A stretch of 64,000 nt of DNA from Phenylobacterium sp. (GCF_030680185.1 NZ_JAUXVZ010000015.1:1-64000), one strand, 5' to 3'. Positions 1-9,398 are shown, counted from the stretch's first letter. A program made the numbers and translations. Notes: a model not told the origin generated them from the sequence alone.

Positions 1-54
1 TCAGATCACCCTTGCCAGCACACATGGCGCACCTCAGCGCGCCAACACATCTGC

Positions 55-131
<77 letters not shown>

Positions 132-142
132 AACATCCAGAC

Positions 143-178
143 AACGCCCGCATGGCCAAAAGCCCCGCGGGCGTTTTC
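143..178 (+). terminator. Rho-independent terminator after tRNA-fMet
   Basis: The arms AACGCCCGC (143-151) and GCGGGCGTT (167-175) form a perfect 9-bp stem around a 15-nt loop. A run of four T ends at 177. It lies 12 bases after the encoded CCA and should end the tRNA transcript. Confidence 0.8.
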
Positions 179-270
179 GCGTTCAACACACGCCCACCCC
201 GCTAAGCCACCACCGCCCACGCCACCAACACTATGGCGATCAGCCCGGCGCTGAGGGCCGCCATCCTGAG

Positions 271-1998
271 TCAGCTGTCTCCGGCGGCGGCCTCGGCGGC
301 GCTGGCGCGAGCGGGGGCGGGCGTGGTCCAGGCATTAAGCATCTGGACACGTTCGTCGGCGGTGGGCGCGCGGAGGACGATGCGGCCGATCCGGCTTTCG
401 TCCACGGTCAGGAAGTCGATCGCCATGGGCCGCGCGTCGCCGCCTTCGGCGGCAATGTCGAGCCCCATGGTCCAGCGGCCCGGCGTTAGGCCATTATAGC
501 AGCAGAACCGCTTGGGTTCGGCCAGCGCCATGACATCGACCGACTCGGCCCGCGACACCATGGAGTCGCCCAGGAAGCCATAGGCTTCGTCCTGGGAGAC
601 GATCTGCAATGAGTCGGCGAACTTGGCGCTGGATCCCGCCGGCAAGGCGCCGTCGCCCTTCAAGGCCAGGCCGATATGGCGCATGTCGAGGATGGAGAGG
701 GGATTGGGCGGAACGATCGGGCCACGGACCGTCCGTCCCATCAGTTTGAGCTGCGCGCGCTGATCGCCATTGAAGCACCGGTTCTGGGTCAGCGCCGTGG
801 CCGTGGGGCCGCTGACCAGCTGGGCGGCGTCCTCAAGAGCCTCAAAGATCAGCAGGTCGGCATCGACCGGCACGAGCCGCCAGGTCTCGATCGCTGCGGT
901 GGAAAAGGCCTGACAGCGCTGCGTGATGCTGGTGGCCGTCGCCGAGGCGGCCTGCATATCGGAGCGCAACTGGCCATATTCCGGCTGCGCGCCGAACAGG
1001 CGCGGACCCGTCGCGGTGGCGACGCCCTGGACATTGCGCATCTTGGTGGCTGTGGCGACCTGTTCGAGCTTCAGACTGGCGGCGTCGGCCCTTGGCGCCG
1101 GCAGCAGCATGGAGGGAATGAGCTCGGCCGTCACCGTCAGGGTCGCAAGCTTGACCCCCGGATTGCGTTCGTCGCGGATGTCGAAGACCAGCCCCCTTCG
1201 CCCGCCGGCGGCCGGCGAAATCCCGAGACTGTCATCCTTGAAGCGGCGGGTATCCCGTCCATCTGGATCCACCAGCCAGTCAATCTGCTGATCGATCTCC
1301 TGCGCCTTCTGGGTCAGGACCGCATTGGACACATTGGCCAGGATCTGATCGCCGGTCACCGTGCCGTAGATCGACGCCACGCGACCGAGGATCTGCTCCA
1401 TGAAGACGATCCTGGTGTCCGAGACGCTGTCGAAGGCGATGGTCGGGGTGAGCGCCGTGGCGCCGTCGACGCGAACCCAGGCAGTATAGACCTCCTGTTT
1501 GACATTATAGGTCCTGGTGTTGCCGTCGGCTCCGGGCGCGGGAAGCTCCATGGCCAGCATCGGCGTGGTCGGCAGCAGCTCCACCGCGCCCGCCTTGGCG
1601 GCAACCGAGATCAGGATTCCGCGCGACTGGGGCCGGAAGCGGCGGAAAAAGCTGTCCCGCCTGGACAGGGCGCCTGTCAGTTCCGGCGCGGCGGCGAAGA
1701 CGAACTTCAGTCTCCCATAGGCGATCTGCGGCGACACCGGAGCGCCGGCCCATGTCTGCTCGCTGAGCTGGACGAAGTCCGTGAGTTTGACGACCCCCGG
1801 GGCGGTGACGGGGCAGGAGAGGTCCCGTCGCTTGCACTCGTTGCGGAGAAAGCCCCTAGGGTGGGCGCAGACGCATTCGGCCGGGGTGCGAAGCCTTTCC
1901 TCCGGATCGCCCGGAGGCGGCGTCTGGCCCGCGGCGGTGGCGGCCCAAAATCCCCATGCCAACGCCGCCGTTGCGGCCAGGACGCGCAAACTCCCCAT
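271..1998 (-). CDS. Large secreted protein of unknown function
   Basis: A 575-residue protein that I do not recognise. It begins with a clear Sec signal peptide (hydrophobic run in residues 5-22, probable cleavage after A-A-G-Q around residue 24). A short cysteine cluster follows (four Cys within residues 42-62). Another pair of adjacent Cys (CC) lies in the C-terminal third, and the C-terminus is Ala-rich. The disulphide-capable Cys and the signal peptide suggest a periplasmic or exported protein. The ATG start has a strong purine-rich site, AGGGGGGAG, just upstream. It is transcribed towards the tRNA terminator and away from the amidohydrolase gene, so it is probably monocistronic. No catalytic motif is visible. 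Confidence 0.72.
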   Translation of the reverse strand: MGSLRVLAATAALAWGFWAATAAGQTPPPGDPEERLRTPAECVCAHPRGFLRNECKRRDLSCPVTAPGVVKLTDFVQLSEQTWAGAPVSPQIAYGRLKFVFAAAPELTGALSRRDSFFRRFRPQSRGILISVAAKAGAVELLPTTPMLAMELPAPGADGNTRTYNVKQEVYTAWVRVDGATALTPTIAFDSVSDTRIVFMEQILGRVASIYGTVTGDQILANVSNAVLTQKAQEIDQQIDWLVDPDGRDTRRFKDDSLGISPAAGGRRGLVFDIRDERNPGVKLATLTVTAELIPSMLLPAPRADAASLKLEQVATATKMRNVQGVATATGPRLFGAQPEYGQLRSDMQAASATATSITQRCQAFSTAAIETWRLVPVDADLLIFEALEDAAQLVSGPTATALTQNRCFNGDQRAQLKLMGRTVRGPIVPPNPLSILDMRHIGLALKGDGALPAGSSAKFADSLQIVSQDEAYGFLGDSMVSRAESVDVMALAEPKRFCCYNGLTPGRWTMGLDIAAEGGDARPMAIDFLTVDESRIGRIVLRAPTADERVQMLNAWTTPAPARASAAEAAAGDS

Positions 1999-2299
1999 AG
2001 TCTCCCCCCTTGGGACGCCGTTTTTGAGAATCCGGTGTTAGATGAAAGCACAGCTTTCTGCGTCTGTCCCGAGCATTCCGCCGCTGCGCCCGCTGGGGTT
2101 GAACCTCACGGGGCCCGGCCTCGTCCCCGCGCCGGCGGCCGACAGGGCAGGGGCGCCCAGGAAAGTGGCGCCGCTGGCCTCGAACGCCGTCGCCTCGGGC
2201 GCCGGACGCCGCGCCGCCGGGACCGGCCTATAGGCGTCTGGCTCAGACCCGCATTGATGTATGACAATCATACGGAAATGATGTGGAGGGCGTTGTGCT
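1999..2299. other. Intergenic control region between divergent genes
   Basis: About 300 bases separate the divergent starts of the secreted unknown protein and the amidohydrolase. I see no credible gene here: the open frames on both strands are GC-rich shadows without ribosome sites. The half nearest the amidohydrolase is less GC-rich and contains the operator at 2257-2267. That site is embedded in a longer inverted repeat GTATGA-CAA-TCATAC (2259-2273). Confidence 0.6.
2257..2267. promoter_or_regulatory. Putative GntR-type operator (copy 1)
   Basis: ATGTATGACAA differs by one base from the TTGTATGACAA core found at seven other control regions in this window. It lies 33 bases upstream of the amidohydrolase start and overlaps an inverted repeat, GTATGA-CAA-TCATAC (2259-2273). 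The GT-NNN-AC pattern is that known for FadR-subfamily GntR regulators. That it controls the amidohydrolase/MFS pair is inferred from position. Confidence 0.6.
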
Positions 2300-3646
2300 A
2301 TGGCGAGCTTGTTCAGAACCTTGGCCAGAGGCGTCGCCCTGGCCTGCGCCGTGGCCGCCGGCCCCAGCCTCGCCCAGGCGCCAGGCCCGGCGCCGACGCC
2401 GAAGACCACCGCCATCCACGCCGGCCGCCTGATCGATGGCCTCTCGGCGCGGCTGCAGAGCAAGGTCACCATCCTCATCCAGGATGACCGGATCACGGCG
2501 GTGGAGGGTGGCTTCGTCTCGCCGCCGGGCGCCGAGGTGATCGACCTGTCGAACGCCACCGTGCTGCCGGGCCTGATCGATGGCCACACCCATGTGACCT
2601 CCCTGCGGCGTACGGGCAACGGCATCGCCAAGAGCGTGACCTATTCCCCGCTGGACATGGCCCTGGCCGCCACGGTGAACGCCGAGGCCATCCTGCGCTC
2701 GGGCGTCACCACGGTGCGCGACCTGGGCGGCAACTACGGGACCGACATCGCCCTGAAAAAGGCGATCGAACTTGGCGAGGTGGCTGGCCCGCGCATGTGG
2801 GTGGCCGGCGAAGCCATTGGTCCGACCGGAGGCCACACCGACTGGAGCCACGGCTATGCCGAGGATATCTCCCGCCGCGACTGGGGGGCGGGCCTGGCCG
2901 ATGGGCCCGACGCCGTCACCCGCCTGGCGCGCACCCAGCACAAGCTCGGCGTCAACATCATCAAGATCATGCCCAGCGGCGGCGTGGTCAGCCAGGGCGA
3001 CGACCCCAAGGCGCAGTTGATGACCGAGGCCGAGATCAGGGCCGCCATCGACGCTGCTCACGCCATGGGCATGAAGGTCGCCGCCCACGGCCATGGCAAG
3101 GAAGCCATCGACATCGCCGTGCGCCTGGGTGCGTCGTCGATCGAACACGGCACCTATGCCGATGATGAGAGCTGGCGGCTGATGAAGGCCAATGGGACCT
3201 ATTTCGTGCCGACCCTTCTGACCACCCAGCGACTCTATGAGCTGGCGCAACGGGCGCCTGAGACTCTCAATCCCTCGACCGTGGCCAAGGTCCTGGCCAT
3301 GGGGCCGAGCCTGACGAAGCTGACCAAGGCTCACCGCGCCGGGGTGAAGATCGCGTTCGGCAGCGACACGGGCCTGGGCGAAAACCTGCAGGAGGCCGCC
3401 CTGATGGTCGAGGCCGGCATGACGCCGGCCGAGGTGATCCTGGCCGCGACGGCCAACGCCGCCGACCTGATCGGCTCCAGCGAGATCGGCGCCGTGCAGG
3501 CCGGCCGCTATGCCGACATCGTGGCCGTGGCCGGCGATCCCTTGAGCGACATCACTGAGCTTGAGCGCGTCCAGTTCGTGATGAAGGGCGGGGTGGTCTA
3601 CAAGGCCGGCGGCGAGAACATCTACGTGCCGATGGTGAACCCATGA
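2300..3646 (+). CDS. Secreted metal-dependent amidohydrolase (imidazolonepropionase/prolidase-like)
   Basis: A 448-residue amidohydrolase-superfamily enzyme with an N-terminal signal peptide ending at about residue 25 (SLAQ), so probably periplasmic. The TIM-barrel metal signature is present: HTH after GLIDG near residue 96, a Lys in NIIKIMPSGG likely to be the bridging carbamylated residue, HGHG, IEHGTYAD, and the late Asp in FGSDTG. This subgroup hydrolyses amide bonds in acyl-amino acids or X-Pro dipeptides, or cyclic amides; the substrate cannot be assigned. It overlaps the next gene by ATGA, suggesting coupled translation with an MFS transporter that may import the product. The promoter region carries the regulon operator shared with the aromatic catabolic genes. 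Confidence 0.85.
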   Translation: MASLFRTLARGVALACAVAAGPSLAQAPGPAPTPKTTAIHAGRLIDGLSARLQSKVTILIQDDRITAVEGGFVSPPGAEVIDLSNATVLPGLIDGHTHVTSLRRTGNGIAKSVTYSPLDMALAATVNAEAILRSGVTTVRDLGGNYGTDIALKKAIELGEVAGPRMWVAGEAIGPTGGHTDWSHGYAEDISRRDWGAGLADGPDAVTRLARTQHKLGVNIIKIMPSGGVVSQGDDPKAQLMTEAEIRAAIDAAHAMGMKVAAHGHGKEAIDIAVRLGASSIEHGTYADDESWRLMKANGTYFVPTLLTTQRLYELAQRAPETLNPSTVAKVLAMGPSLTKLTKAHRAGVKIAFGSDTGLGENLQEAALMVEAGMTPAEVILAATANAADLIGSSEIGAVQAGRYADIVAVAGDPLSDITELERVQFVMKGGVVYKAGGENIYVPMVNP

Positions 3647-4911
3647 CCGCGGTCTCTCTCGCCGAAACCGGCGAGCCCGGCGCCGCGAGGCCGACCATCC
3701 GGGGCTGGCTGATCGTCGCGGTCTCCCTGGTGGGGATCTCGGCCGGGCCGGCGGCCTTCGGGATCGCCTCGCTTGGCCTGTTCATCGGGACCTTCGAGCA
3801 GCAGTTCGGCTGGGGCCGGGCGGAGATGAGCGCGGCGGCGTCCCTGATGATGCTGTGTTCGGCGGTGTCCATGCCCGTCGTCGGGCGGCTGGTGGACAGG
3901 TTCGGCGCGCGCCGCGTGCTGATCCCCTCCCTGGCGATCCTGGCGGCCTGCATGCTGGCCCTGACCCAGGTCAGTCAGCTCTGGCACTTCATGGCTATCT
4001 ACGTGGCCATGGGCACGGTGGCGGCCGGTTCCAACAGCGTCGCCTATATGCGGGTCCTGGCGACCTGGTTCGACAAGTCCCGGGGCCTCGCCATCGGCAT
4101 CGCCGGCAGCGGCACGGGCCTCGGCTTCGCCTATGTCCCCCTGGTGGGCCAGGGGGCGATTTCGCAGTTCGGCTGGCAGGGCGGCTATGTGGCGCTGGGC
4201 CTGCTGCTGCTCTGCGTGGCCCTGCCCATGGTGGTCTTCCTGCTGCAGGAACAGCCCGGCGCGCCGGCCGGGGAGGGCGCCGATGCGCCGCCGGCCTCGG
4301 CCCTCGGCGATACGCTGAAGCAGGCCATGGCCAAGCGCGACTTCTGGATGCTGATCGCCATCTTCGTGGTCCTGGCCTTCGTGCTTTACGGCCTGATCCC
4401 GCACATGGTCCCCCTGCTCGGCGACCGGGGCATGAGCCCCGAGGCCGCCGCCGGCGTGGCCTCGATCTTCGGCCTGGCCACCTTTGGCGGGCGGATTCTG
4501 ATCGGCTTCCTGCTGGACAAGTTCGACGCCCGGCACATCGGCCTGGTGTTCTTCAGCCTCTCGGCCGTGGGTCTGGCCCTGCTGTGGGCGCCGCTGCCGG
4601 CCTGGGCGATGATCTTCCCGGCCCTGTTGCTGGGGGGCAGCCTGGGGGCCGAGGTGGACATGCTGGCCTATCTGGCCAGCCGCTATTTCGGCCTGAAGTG
4701 CTTCGCCCAGATCTTCGGCGTCCTGTTCGGGGCCGTCATGATCGCCATGGGGCTTGGTCCGGTGGCCTTCGGCTTCGTCTTCGACATGACCGGCTCCTAC
4801 CAGGCCATGCTGGCCGTGGGCGCGGGGCTCTGCCTGGTGGCCTCCAGCCTCGTTCTGACCCTGCGCCCCTATCAGGAGCGCCGCCGCGGCGGCCCGGTCT
4901 CGGTGACGTGA
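3643..4911 (+). CDS. MFS transporter
   Basis: A 422-residue major facilitator protein with about twelve hydrophobic segments. The GRLVDRFGARR loop between TM2 and TM3 is the classical MFS motif A, and a longer hydrophilic loop (residues about 205-225) separates the two halves. The overall pattern (an early GIASLGLFIGTFEQQFGWGRAE region) resembles transporters of monocarboxylates and other small organic acids. It overlaps the amidohydrolase gene by four bases, so it probably imports the substrate or moves the hydrolysis product across the inner membrane. Both would answer to the operator upstream of the amidohydrolase. A strong bidirectional terminator follows. The substrate is unknown. Confidence 0.88.
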   Translation: MTAVSLAETGEPGAARPTIRGWLIVAVSLVGISAGPAAFGIASLGLFIGTFEQQFGWGRAEMSAAASLMMLCSAVSMPVVGRLVDRFGARRVLIPSLAILAACMLALTQVSQLWHFMAIYVAMGTVAAGSNSVAYMRVLATWFDKSRGLAIGIAGSGTGLGFAYVPLVGQGAISQFGWQGGYVALGLLLLCVALPMVVFLLQEQPGAPAGEGADAPPASALGDTLKQAMAKRDFWMLIAIFVVLAFVLYGLIPHMVPLLGDRGMSPEAAAGVASIFGLATFGGRILIGFLLDKFDARHIGLVFFSLSAVGLALLWAPLPAWAMIFPALLLGGSLGAEVDMLAYLASRYFGLKCFAQIFGVLFGAVMIAMGLGPVAFGFVFDMTGSYQAMLAVGAGLCLVASSLVLTLRPYQERRRGGPVSVT

Positions 4912-4953
4912 GCTTTCCTTGCGCGGCTCTCCCCGGTCGTCGCAAAGAAAAGG

Positions 4954-4986
4954 AAGGGCCCGCGCCATCCCCTGGCGCGGGCCCTT
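4954..4986. terminator. Bidirectional terminator between convergent genes
   Basis: A perfect 14-bp stem (AAGGGCCCGCGCCA with TGGCGCGGGCCCTT) closes a 5-nt loop, with T-rich flanks on both strands (TTTGTCGTT forward, CCTTTTCTTT reverse). It lies between the ends of the MFS gene and the TauD-type dioxygenase gene and serves both. Confidence 0.9.
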
Positions 4987-5012
4987 TGTCGTTCCAGTTG
5001 TGAGGGCTGTGA

Positions 5013-5828
5013 TCAGGCCGCGGCGTAGTCGGCCGTATCGCCCTCGATCTGCACCCTGAAGCCCGAGCGTTCGTGCGGGAAATAGTCCCAGATCGCCAGA
5101 TGCTGGGTGCAGCGGTTGTCCCAGAAGGCCACCGCATGGGGCGTCCAGCGGAAGCGCACCTGGAAGTAGGCGTTCTCCGCGTGCTTGAAGAGGTACTGCA
5201 GGATGGCCTCGCTCTCGTCCTGCGGCACGTCGTTGATATGGCTGGTGAAGCCGCGGTTGACGAACAACAGCTTGCGCCCCGTCGCCGGGTGGGTGCGGAT
5301 CACAGGGTGGACGGCGACCGGATACTTGCCGTCAGGATCGAAGCGGCCGAAGGCCAGCTTGCCGTCATGGGTGGCGGTGAGGTTTTCCAGATAGGCCTTC
5401 ATCGGCGCCGACAGGGCGTCATAGGCCGCATACATGCTGGAAAAGGCCGTATCGCCGCCCATCGGCGGCAGGGTGTGGAGATAGAGCACGCTGCCCATGG
5501 GCGGGACCGGCAGGCACGACATGTCGGTGTGCCACTCCTCGCCGGCCACATGCTTGGAGGTGGCGTCGGCGTGCAGCTTGCGCACCTCCGGATGGTCGGG
5601 CAGGCCCTTCAGGGCGTGGATCTGCAACTCGCCGAAATACTGGCCGACCCGTTTCAGCGAAGCCGGATCCAGGGGCTGGTCCCGGAAAAAGATCACGCCG
5701 TGGTCGTGAAGGGCCTGACGCACCTCGGCGACCTGTTCGTCGCTCAGGGGTTGGGTCAGGTCGACGCCGGAGATCTCGGCGCCGATGGTGGGGGTAAGCG
5801 GCTGGGCCTGGAGGGTCCTGTACGACAT
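5013..5828 (-). CDS. TauD/TfdA-family Fe(II)/2-oxoglutarate-dependent dioxygenase
   Basis: A 271-residue taurine/2,4-D dioxygenase-family enzyme that couples 2-oxoglutarate decarboxylation to hydroxylation of a small acid or sulfonate. The Fe(II) triad is visible: H100 and D102 in EWHTDMSC and the distal His (about H243) in NRCTQHLAIWDY. The Arg in PHERSGFRV should bind the 2-oxoglutarate carboxylate. I start it at the ATG giving MSYRTLQAQP; an upstream in-frame extension of 24 residues has no family resemblance. It is divergent from a GntR regulator, with a TGTATACA palindrome between them. Substrate possibilities include taurine-like sulfonates and phenoxyalkanoates; the sequence alone does not decide. 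Confidence 0.87.
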   Translation of the reverse strand: MSYRTLQAQPLTPTIGAEISGVDLTQPLSDEQVAEVRQALHDHGVIFFRDQPLDPASLKRVGQYFGELQIHALKGLPDHPEVRKLHADATSKHVAGEEWHTDMSCLPVPPMGSVLYLHTLPPMGGDTAFSSMYAAYDALSAPMKAYLENLTATHDGKLAFGRFDPDGKYPVAVHPVIRTHPATGRKLLFVNRGFTSHINDVPQDESEAILQYLFKHAENAYFQVRFRWTPHAVAFWDNRCTQHLAIWDYFPHERSGFRVQIEGDTADYAAA

Positions 5829-5903
5829 TGAAATCCCATTGATCGAAACATGGTGCGTGGAGCGATGCGCCATCTGATGGGACAGCCGCCTCCGCTTCAA
5901 GAC

Positions 5904-5917
5904 TATTGTATACAGTA
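5904..5917. promoter_or_regulatory. Palindromic operator between tauD-like gene and GntR gene
   Basis: The sequence contains the perfect palindrome TGTATACA (5907-5914), extended by symmetric TA and TA one base further out. It lies between the divergent dioxygenase and GntR genes, where an FCD-type GntR protein usually binds to control both. It differs from the TTGTATGACAA operator used elsewhere in the window, so it is probably the site of the neighbouring regulator. Confidence 0.6.
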
Positions 5918-5998
5918 TCCCGTATTTCCTGTCAGGCGCCCGTCGTTGGGGCGCCGTTGCGGCGGGCGCGTCTATGGCCTAGTCGAGGGACCTCGATC

Positions 5999-6691
5999 TT
6001 GCGTCACTTGAGGGAATCCAGCGCCTTGCCGGGAAGTTCGCGAGCCGTCGCCCCCACCGAGCGCCTGCGTGACCAGGTCTATCGGCGCATGCGCGAAGAG
6101 CTGCAGTCGGGCCTGCTGGAGCCCGGCGCGCGGCTGGTGGAGCTGCAACTGGCCAAGGCCTATGGCGTCTCCCGCACGCCGGTGCGCGAAGTGCTGCTGC
6201 AACTGGCCCGCGAGGGCCTGCTCACCCCGCAGGAGCGGGGCTATCTGGTGCCCGTGGACACCCAGAAGGACGTGGTCGACCGGCTGGAGGTCCGCCGCCT
6301 GCTGGACGCCCGCATCGCCCGCCATGCGGCCCTGGAGGCCACCGAGGGCGAGATCGCCGCCCTGCGCAAGACCCTGGAGCGCCAGCGGGCCGCTCACGAG
6401 GCCGGCCGCGCCCGTGTCTTCGTCGAGCGCAACACCGAGTTCCGCAGCGCCCTGCGCGAGGCCTGCCGCAACGCGCTGCTGCGGCGCTGTGCGGCCATGG
6501 TGGACGACGTCTTCCAGACCATGCGCGGGCGCCTGCACGAGACCGCCGCCAACCGCGAGCTGACCCTGCTCTGTGACGGCCGCATCCTCCAGGCCCTGGA
6601 GCAGCGCGACCCCGACGCCGCCGAGGCCGCCGTCGAGGCCTTCATCGACGCCCTCCTGGCCCACTTCGAAGCCGACCCGCCAAGGGTTTAG
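5999..6691 (+). CDS. GntR-family transcriptional regulator (FCD domain)
   Basis: About 230 residues: an N-terminal winged helix (ELQSGLLEPGARLVELQLAK then YGVSRTPVREVLLQLAREGLL, the GntR recognition region) followed by an all-helical FCD effector domain. A longer frame upstream is open, but I prefer the TTG at 5999 because GAGGGA lies 8 bases before it. It is divergent from the TauD/TfdA-type dioxygenase gene, with a TGTATACA palindrome in between, so it probably represses that gene and itself. FCD regulators typically sense small organic acids. Its 3' end meets the convergent methyltransferase gene with only a few bases between. Confidence 0.86.
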   Translation: MRHLRESSALPGSSRAVAPTERLRDQVYRRMREELQSGLLEPGARLVELQLAKAYGVSRTPVREVLLQLAREGLLTPQERGYLVPVDTQKDVVDRLEVRRLLDARIARHAALEATEGEIAALRKTLERQRAAHEAGRARVFVERNTEFRSALREACRNALLRRCAAMVDDVFQTMRGRLHETAANRELTLLCDGRILQALEQRDPDAAEAAVEAFIDALLAHFEADPPRV

Positions 6692-6698
6692 GGGGCGC

Positions 6699-7301
6699 TC
6701 AGAGCCGCCGCGCGAGCCAGACCGAACGTCCCCCGCACTCGGGATCCTCGGGCGTAAACCGGACCACCTCGAATCCGTGCTCCGCCAGGAGGGATCTGTA
6801 TTCCGCCGGATCAAGGCTGGCGTGATAGAGGGGTTCGCCCTGGAAGACGCCGATCGCTTCGCCGTGGGCCGGGCCGCTGTTGAACATCAGGGCTGCGTTG
6901 GGTCCGCAGTGGCGCCGAAACACATCGAACATGCGCCGCTGTTCGTCGTGAGCCAGGTGGAACAGGCTGTCCCAGGCGAGCACGCCGTCAAAGGTCTGAT
7001 CAATCTCGGTGAGGCGCATGTCCCCGACGCGCCAGGTGTGCTCGGGAAAGGCCGCTTTACAGACCGCGATCAGGTCCGCTGACCCATCGACGCCGGTCAC
7101 CGCGCAACCCTGCGCGATGAGGCGGCGCGCGATCGGACTGCCAGACCCACAGCCGAGATCCAGCACGCGACGGCCGTCCGGCAGCACCGCCAGAAACCGA
7201 TCGAGCCAGACGCCTTCGGTCAGCCGGTCGCCGCGGTTGCGCACCCAGGCCGCAGCGTGGCGCTGGTAGAGGTCGATCACATCGCGCGTGCTGCTGCTCA
7301 T
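6699..7301 (-). CDS. Class I SAM-dependent methyltransferase
   Basis: A 200-residue methyltransferase fold. Motif I is VLDLGCGSGSPIARRLIAQG, the acidic end of strand 2 is VTGVDGS, and post-motif regions FDGVLAWDSLFHL and GPNAALMFNSGP follow in the expected order. It is cytoplasmic with no extra domain. The substrate cannot be predicted. It stands alone between the convergent GntR gene and the downstream end of the aldolase operon, and shares no obvious regulatory element with either. Confidence 0.85.
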   Translation of the reverse strand: MSSSTRDVIDLYQRHAAAWVRNRGDRLTEGVWLDRFLAVLPDGRRVLDLGCGSGSPIARRLIAQGCAVTGVDGSADLIAVCKAAFPEHTWRVGDMRLTEIDQTFDGVLAWDSLFHLAHDEQRRMFDVFRRHCGPNAALMFNSGPAHGEAIGVFQGEPLYHASLDPAEYRSLLAEHGFEVVRFTPEDPECGGRSVWLARRL

Positions 7302-7352
7302 CGCTGCAGCCTAGCGCGGAGCGTCGGCCGCCTTCATGACAGGCCGCGCCCT

Positions 7353-8396
7353 TTAAGCCTCCCGGGCGCGGGCCATGTCGAGGGCGACGTCGACGATCAT
7401 GTCTTCCTGGCCGCCGACCATGCGGCGGCGGCCGAGCTCGATGAGGATGGCGCGGGTGTCTAGGCCGTAGGTTTCGGCGGCCTTTTCGGCGTGGCGCAGG
7501 AAGCTGGAATAGACCCCGGCATAGCCCAGGCTGAGCGTCTCGCGGTCGACCCGGACGGGGCGGTCCTGGATCGGACGGACTAGGTCCTCGGCCGCATCCA
7601 TCAGCTTGAAGAGGTCGCAGCCATGGTCCCAGCCATAGACGTCGGCTGCGGCGATGAAGACTTCCAGGGGCGCATTGCCGGCGCCGGCGCCCATGCCGGC
7701 CAGCGACGCGTCCACGCGGATGGCCCCGTTCTGGACCGCGGCGATGGAGTTGGCGACACCCAGCGACAGGTTGTGGTGGGCGTGAATGCCGCGCTCGGTC
7801 TCAGGCTTCAGCACCGCGTCATAGGCCTGCAGCCGGTCGGCGACCCCTTCCATGGTGAGCGCCCCACCGGAATCGGTGACATAGACGCAGTGTGCGCCGT
7901 AACTCTCCATCAGCAGGGCTTGGCTCGCCAGGACGTCGGGGGCGCTCATATGGCTCATCATCAGGAAGCCAGAGACGTCCATGCCGAGGCTGCGGGCGGC
8001 CTCGATATGCTGGCGCGAGACGTCGGCCTCGGTGCAGTGGGTGGCCACCCGCACCGAGCGGACGCCCAGCTCATAGGCGCGCTTCAGGTCATGCACCGTG
8101 CCGATGCCGGGCAGGAGCAGGGTGGTCAGGACGGCGTGCTCCAGCACCTCGCCGACGGCCTCGATCCAGGCCCAGTCGGTGCAGGCGCCGAAGCCGTAGT
8201 TGAAGGACGAACCCGACAGGCCGTCACCATGGGAGACCTCGATGGCGTCCACCCGGGCCTCATCCAGGGCGCGGGCGATGGCTCGGACCTGATCCAGGCC
8301 ATACTGGTGGCGGATGGCGTGCATGCCGTCGCGCAGGGTCACGTCCTGGACGTAGAGCTTGCGGGCGGGGGCGAAGGCGGGGGCAGGGGCGCTCAT
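7353..8396 (-). CDS. dmpG: 4-hydroxy-2-oxovalerate aldolase
   Basis: A 347-residue class II (metal-dependent) aldolase of the DmpG/MhpE/BphI family. It cleaves 4-hydroxy-2-oxopentanoate to pyruvate and acetaldehyde, the last carbon-carbon cleavage of meta-cleavage pathways. The N-terminal [17 protein letters not shown] contains the catalytic Arg and metal-binding Asp. HAHHN near residue 200 supplies two metal His, and [16 protein letters not shown] is the family signature. The length matches the family. Its ATG overlaps the stop of the upstream acetaldehyde dehydrogenase gene (ATGA), fitting the known channelling complex of the two enzymes. Both are transcribed from a promoter carrying the shared regulon operator. 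Confidence 0.95.
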   Translation of the reverse strand: MSAPAPAFAPARKLYVQDVTLRDGMHAIRHQYGLDQVRAIARALDEARVDAIEVSHGDGLSGSSFNYGFGACTDWAWIEAVGEVLEHAVLTTLLLPGIGTVHDLKRAYELGVRSVRVATHCTEADVSRQHIEAARSLGMDVSGFLMMSHMSAPDVLASQALLMESYGAHCVYVTDSGGALTMEGVADRLQAYDAVLKPETERGIHAHHNLSLGVANSIAAVQNGAIRVDASLAGMGAGAGNAPLEVFIAAADVYGWDHGCDLFKLMDAAEDLVRPIQDRPVRVDRETLSLGYAGVYSSFLRHAEKAAETYGLDTRAILIELGRRRMVGGQEDMIVDVALDMARAREA

Positions 8397-9346
8397 GCGG
8401 AAACTCCTGCGCCGCGGCGTTCGACGATGCGCTCGGCGGTGCGCAGGGCCGCCGAGGTCATGATGTCCAGATTGCCCGCATAGGCCGGCAGGTAGTGGGC
8501 CGCGCCCTCCACCTCCAGGAAGACGCTGACCTTCAGGCCGGCGAAGGCCTCGTCCATTTCCGGGATCAGCAGGCGGGCGTTGTCGGTGATGGGCTCGAAC
8601 TGCACCGCCTGTTTCAGGCGATAGCCGGGCACATAGGTCTGCACCTCGGCGACCATCGCAAGGATCGAGGCCTCGATGGCGGCCGGGTCGCCGCCTTCGC
8701 AGAGACAATAGACCGTGTCGCGCATGATCAGCGGCGGCTCGGCGGGATTGAGCACGATGATCGCCTTGCCGCGCCGCGCGCCGCCCACCTGTTCGATGGC
8801 CCGCGAGGTGGTCTCGGTGAACTCGTCGATATTGGCCCGCGTCCCGGGGCCGGCGGATTTGGACGCGATGGAGGCGACGATCTCGCCATAGATGACGGGC
8901 GAGACGCGGTTGACCGCCGCGACGATGGGGATGGTCGCCTGGCCGCCGCAGGTCACCATGTTCAGGTTCGGCTGGTCGAGATTGGCCTCGCCGTTCACCG
9001 GCGGGATCACATAGGGGCCGATGGCCGCCGGCGTCAGGTCGATCACCGTCTTGCCATGGGCGCGCAGCACCTCGTCGTGCCGCTGGTGAGCGCCGGCCGA
9101 GGTGGCGTCGAAGACGATCTGGATGTCCTGGAATTCCGGCATGGCCACCAGGCCGTCGATGCCGCCCGCGGTGGTGGCCACGCCCATGCGCTGGGCCCGC
9201 TGCAGACCGTCGGACGCCGGGTCCACGCCGACCATCGCGCCCATGGCCAGGGTCTTGGACAGGCGCATGATCTTGATCATCAGGTCCGACCCGATGTTGC
9301 CCGAGCCAAGGATGGCGACCTTGACCGGCGAGGATGGGGACTCCAC
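8393..9346 (-). CDS. Acetaldehyde dehydrogenase (acylating)
   Basis: A 317-residue CoA-acylating acetaldehyde dehydrogenase (DmpF/MhpF/BphJ family). It converts the acetaldehyde released by its partner aldolase, with NAD and CoA, to acetyl-Co[14 protein letters not shown] near the N-terminus is the Rossmann nucleotide loop. C133 in [14 protein letters not shown] is the acyl-accepting nucleophile, matching the position in the family. The gene comes first in a two-gene operon with the aldolase (4-base overlap) and is divergent from the aspartate dehydrogenase-like gene, sharing a control region with a perfect TTGTCATACAA operator. Confidence 0.95.
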   Translation of the reverse strand: MESPSSPVKVAILGSGNIGSDLMIKIMRLSKTLAMGAMVGVDPASDGLQRAQRMGVATTAGGIDGLVAMPEFQDIQIVFDATSAGAHQRHDEVLRAHGKTVIDLTPAAIGPYVIPPVNGEANLDQPNLNMVTCGGQATIPIVAAVNRVSPVIYGEIVASIASKSAGPGTRANIDEFTETTSRAIEQVGGARRGKAIIVLNPAEPPLIMRDTVYCLCEGGDPAAIEASILAMVAEVQTYVPGYRLKQAVQFEPITDNARLLIPEMDEAFAGLKVSVFLEVEGAAHYLPAYAGNLDIMTSAALRTAERIVERRGAGVSA

Positions 9347-9398
9347 GGCGCTGCTCCTGTTCGCAAGCGCCGAAGCGCCCTCTAATCAGGTGGCAATC

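Noticed and set aside
676..2487. Long plus-strand open frame (about 600 codons) opposite the secreted unknown protein and into the amidohydrolase
   Set aside because: It is a shadow of GC-rich third-position coding: no ribosome site, Arg/Gly/His-rich composition, no recognisable domain, and it overlaps two well-supported genes.
5906..5998. N-terminal extension of the GntR regulator from the TTG at 5906
   Set aside because: It would begin inside the operator palindrome, has no ribosome site and adds Arg-rich residues unlike the family.
7353..9346. Aldolase/dehydrogenase pair as part of an mhp-type phenylpropionate operon
   Set aside because: No MhpB-type single-subunit dioxygenase or full-length MhpA is present; the operator links the pair to the car-like genes instead.
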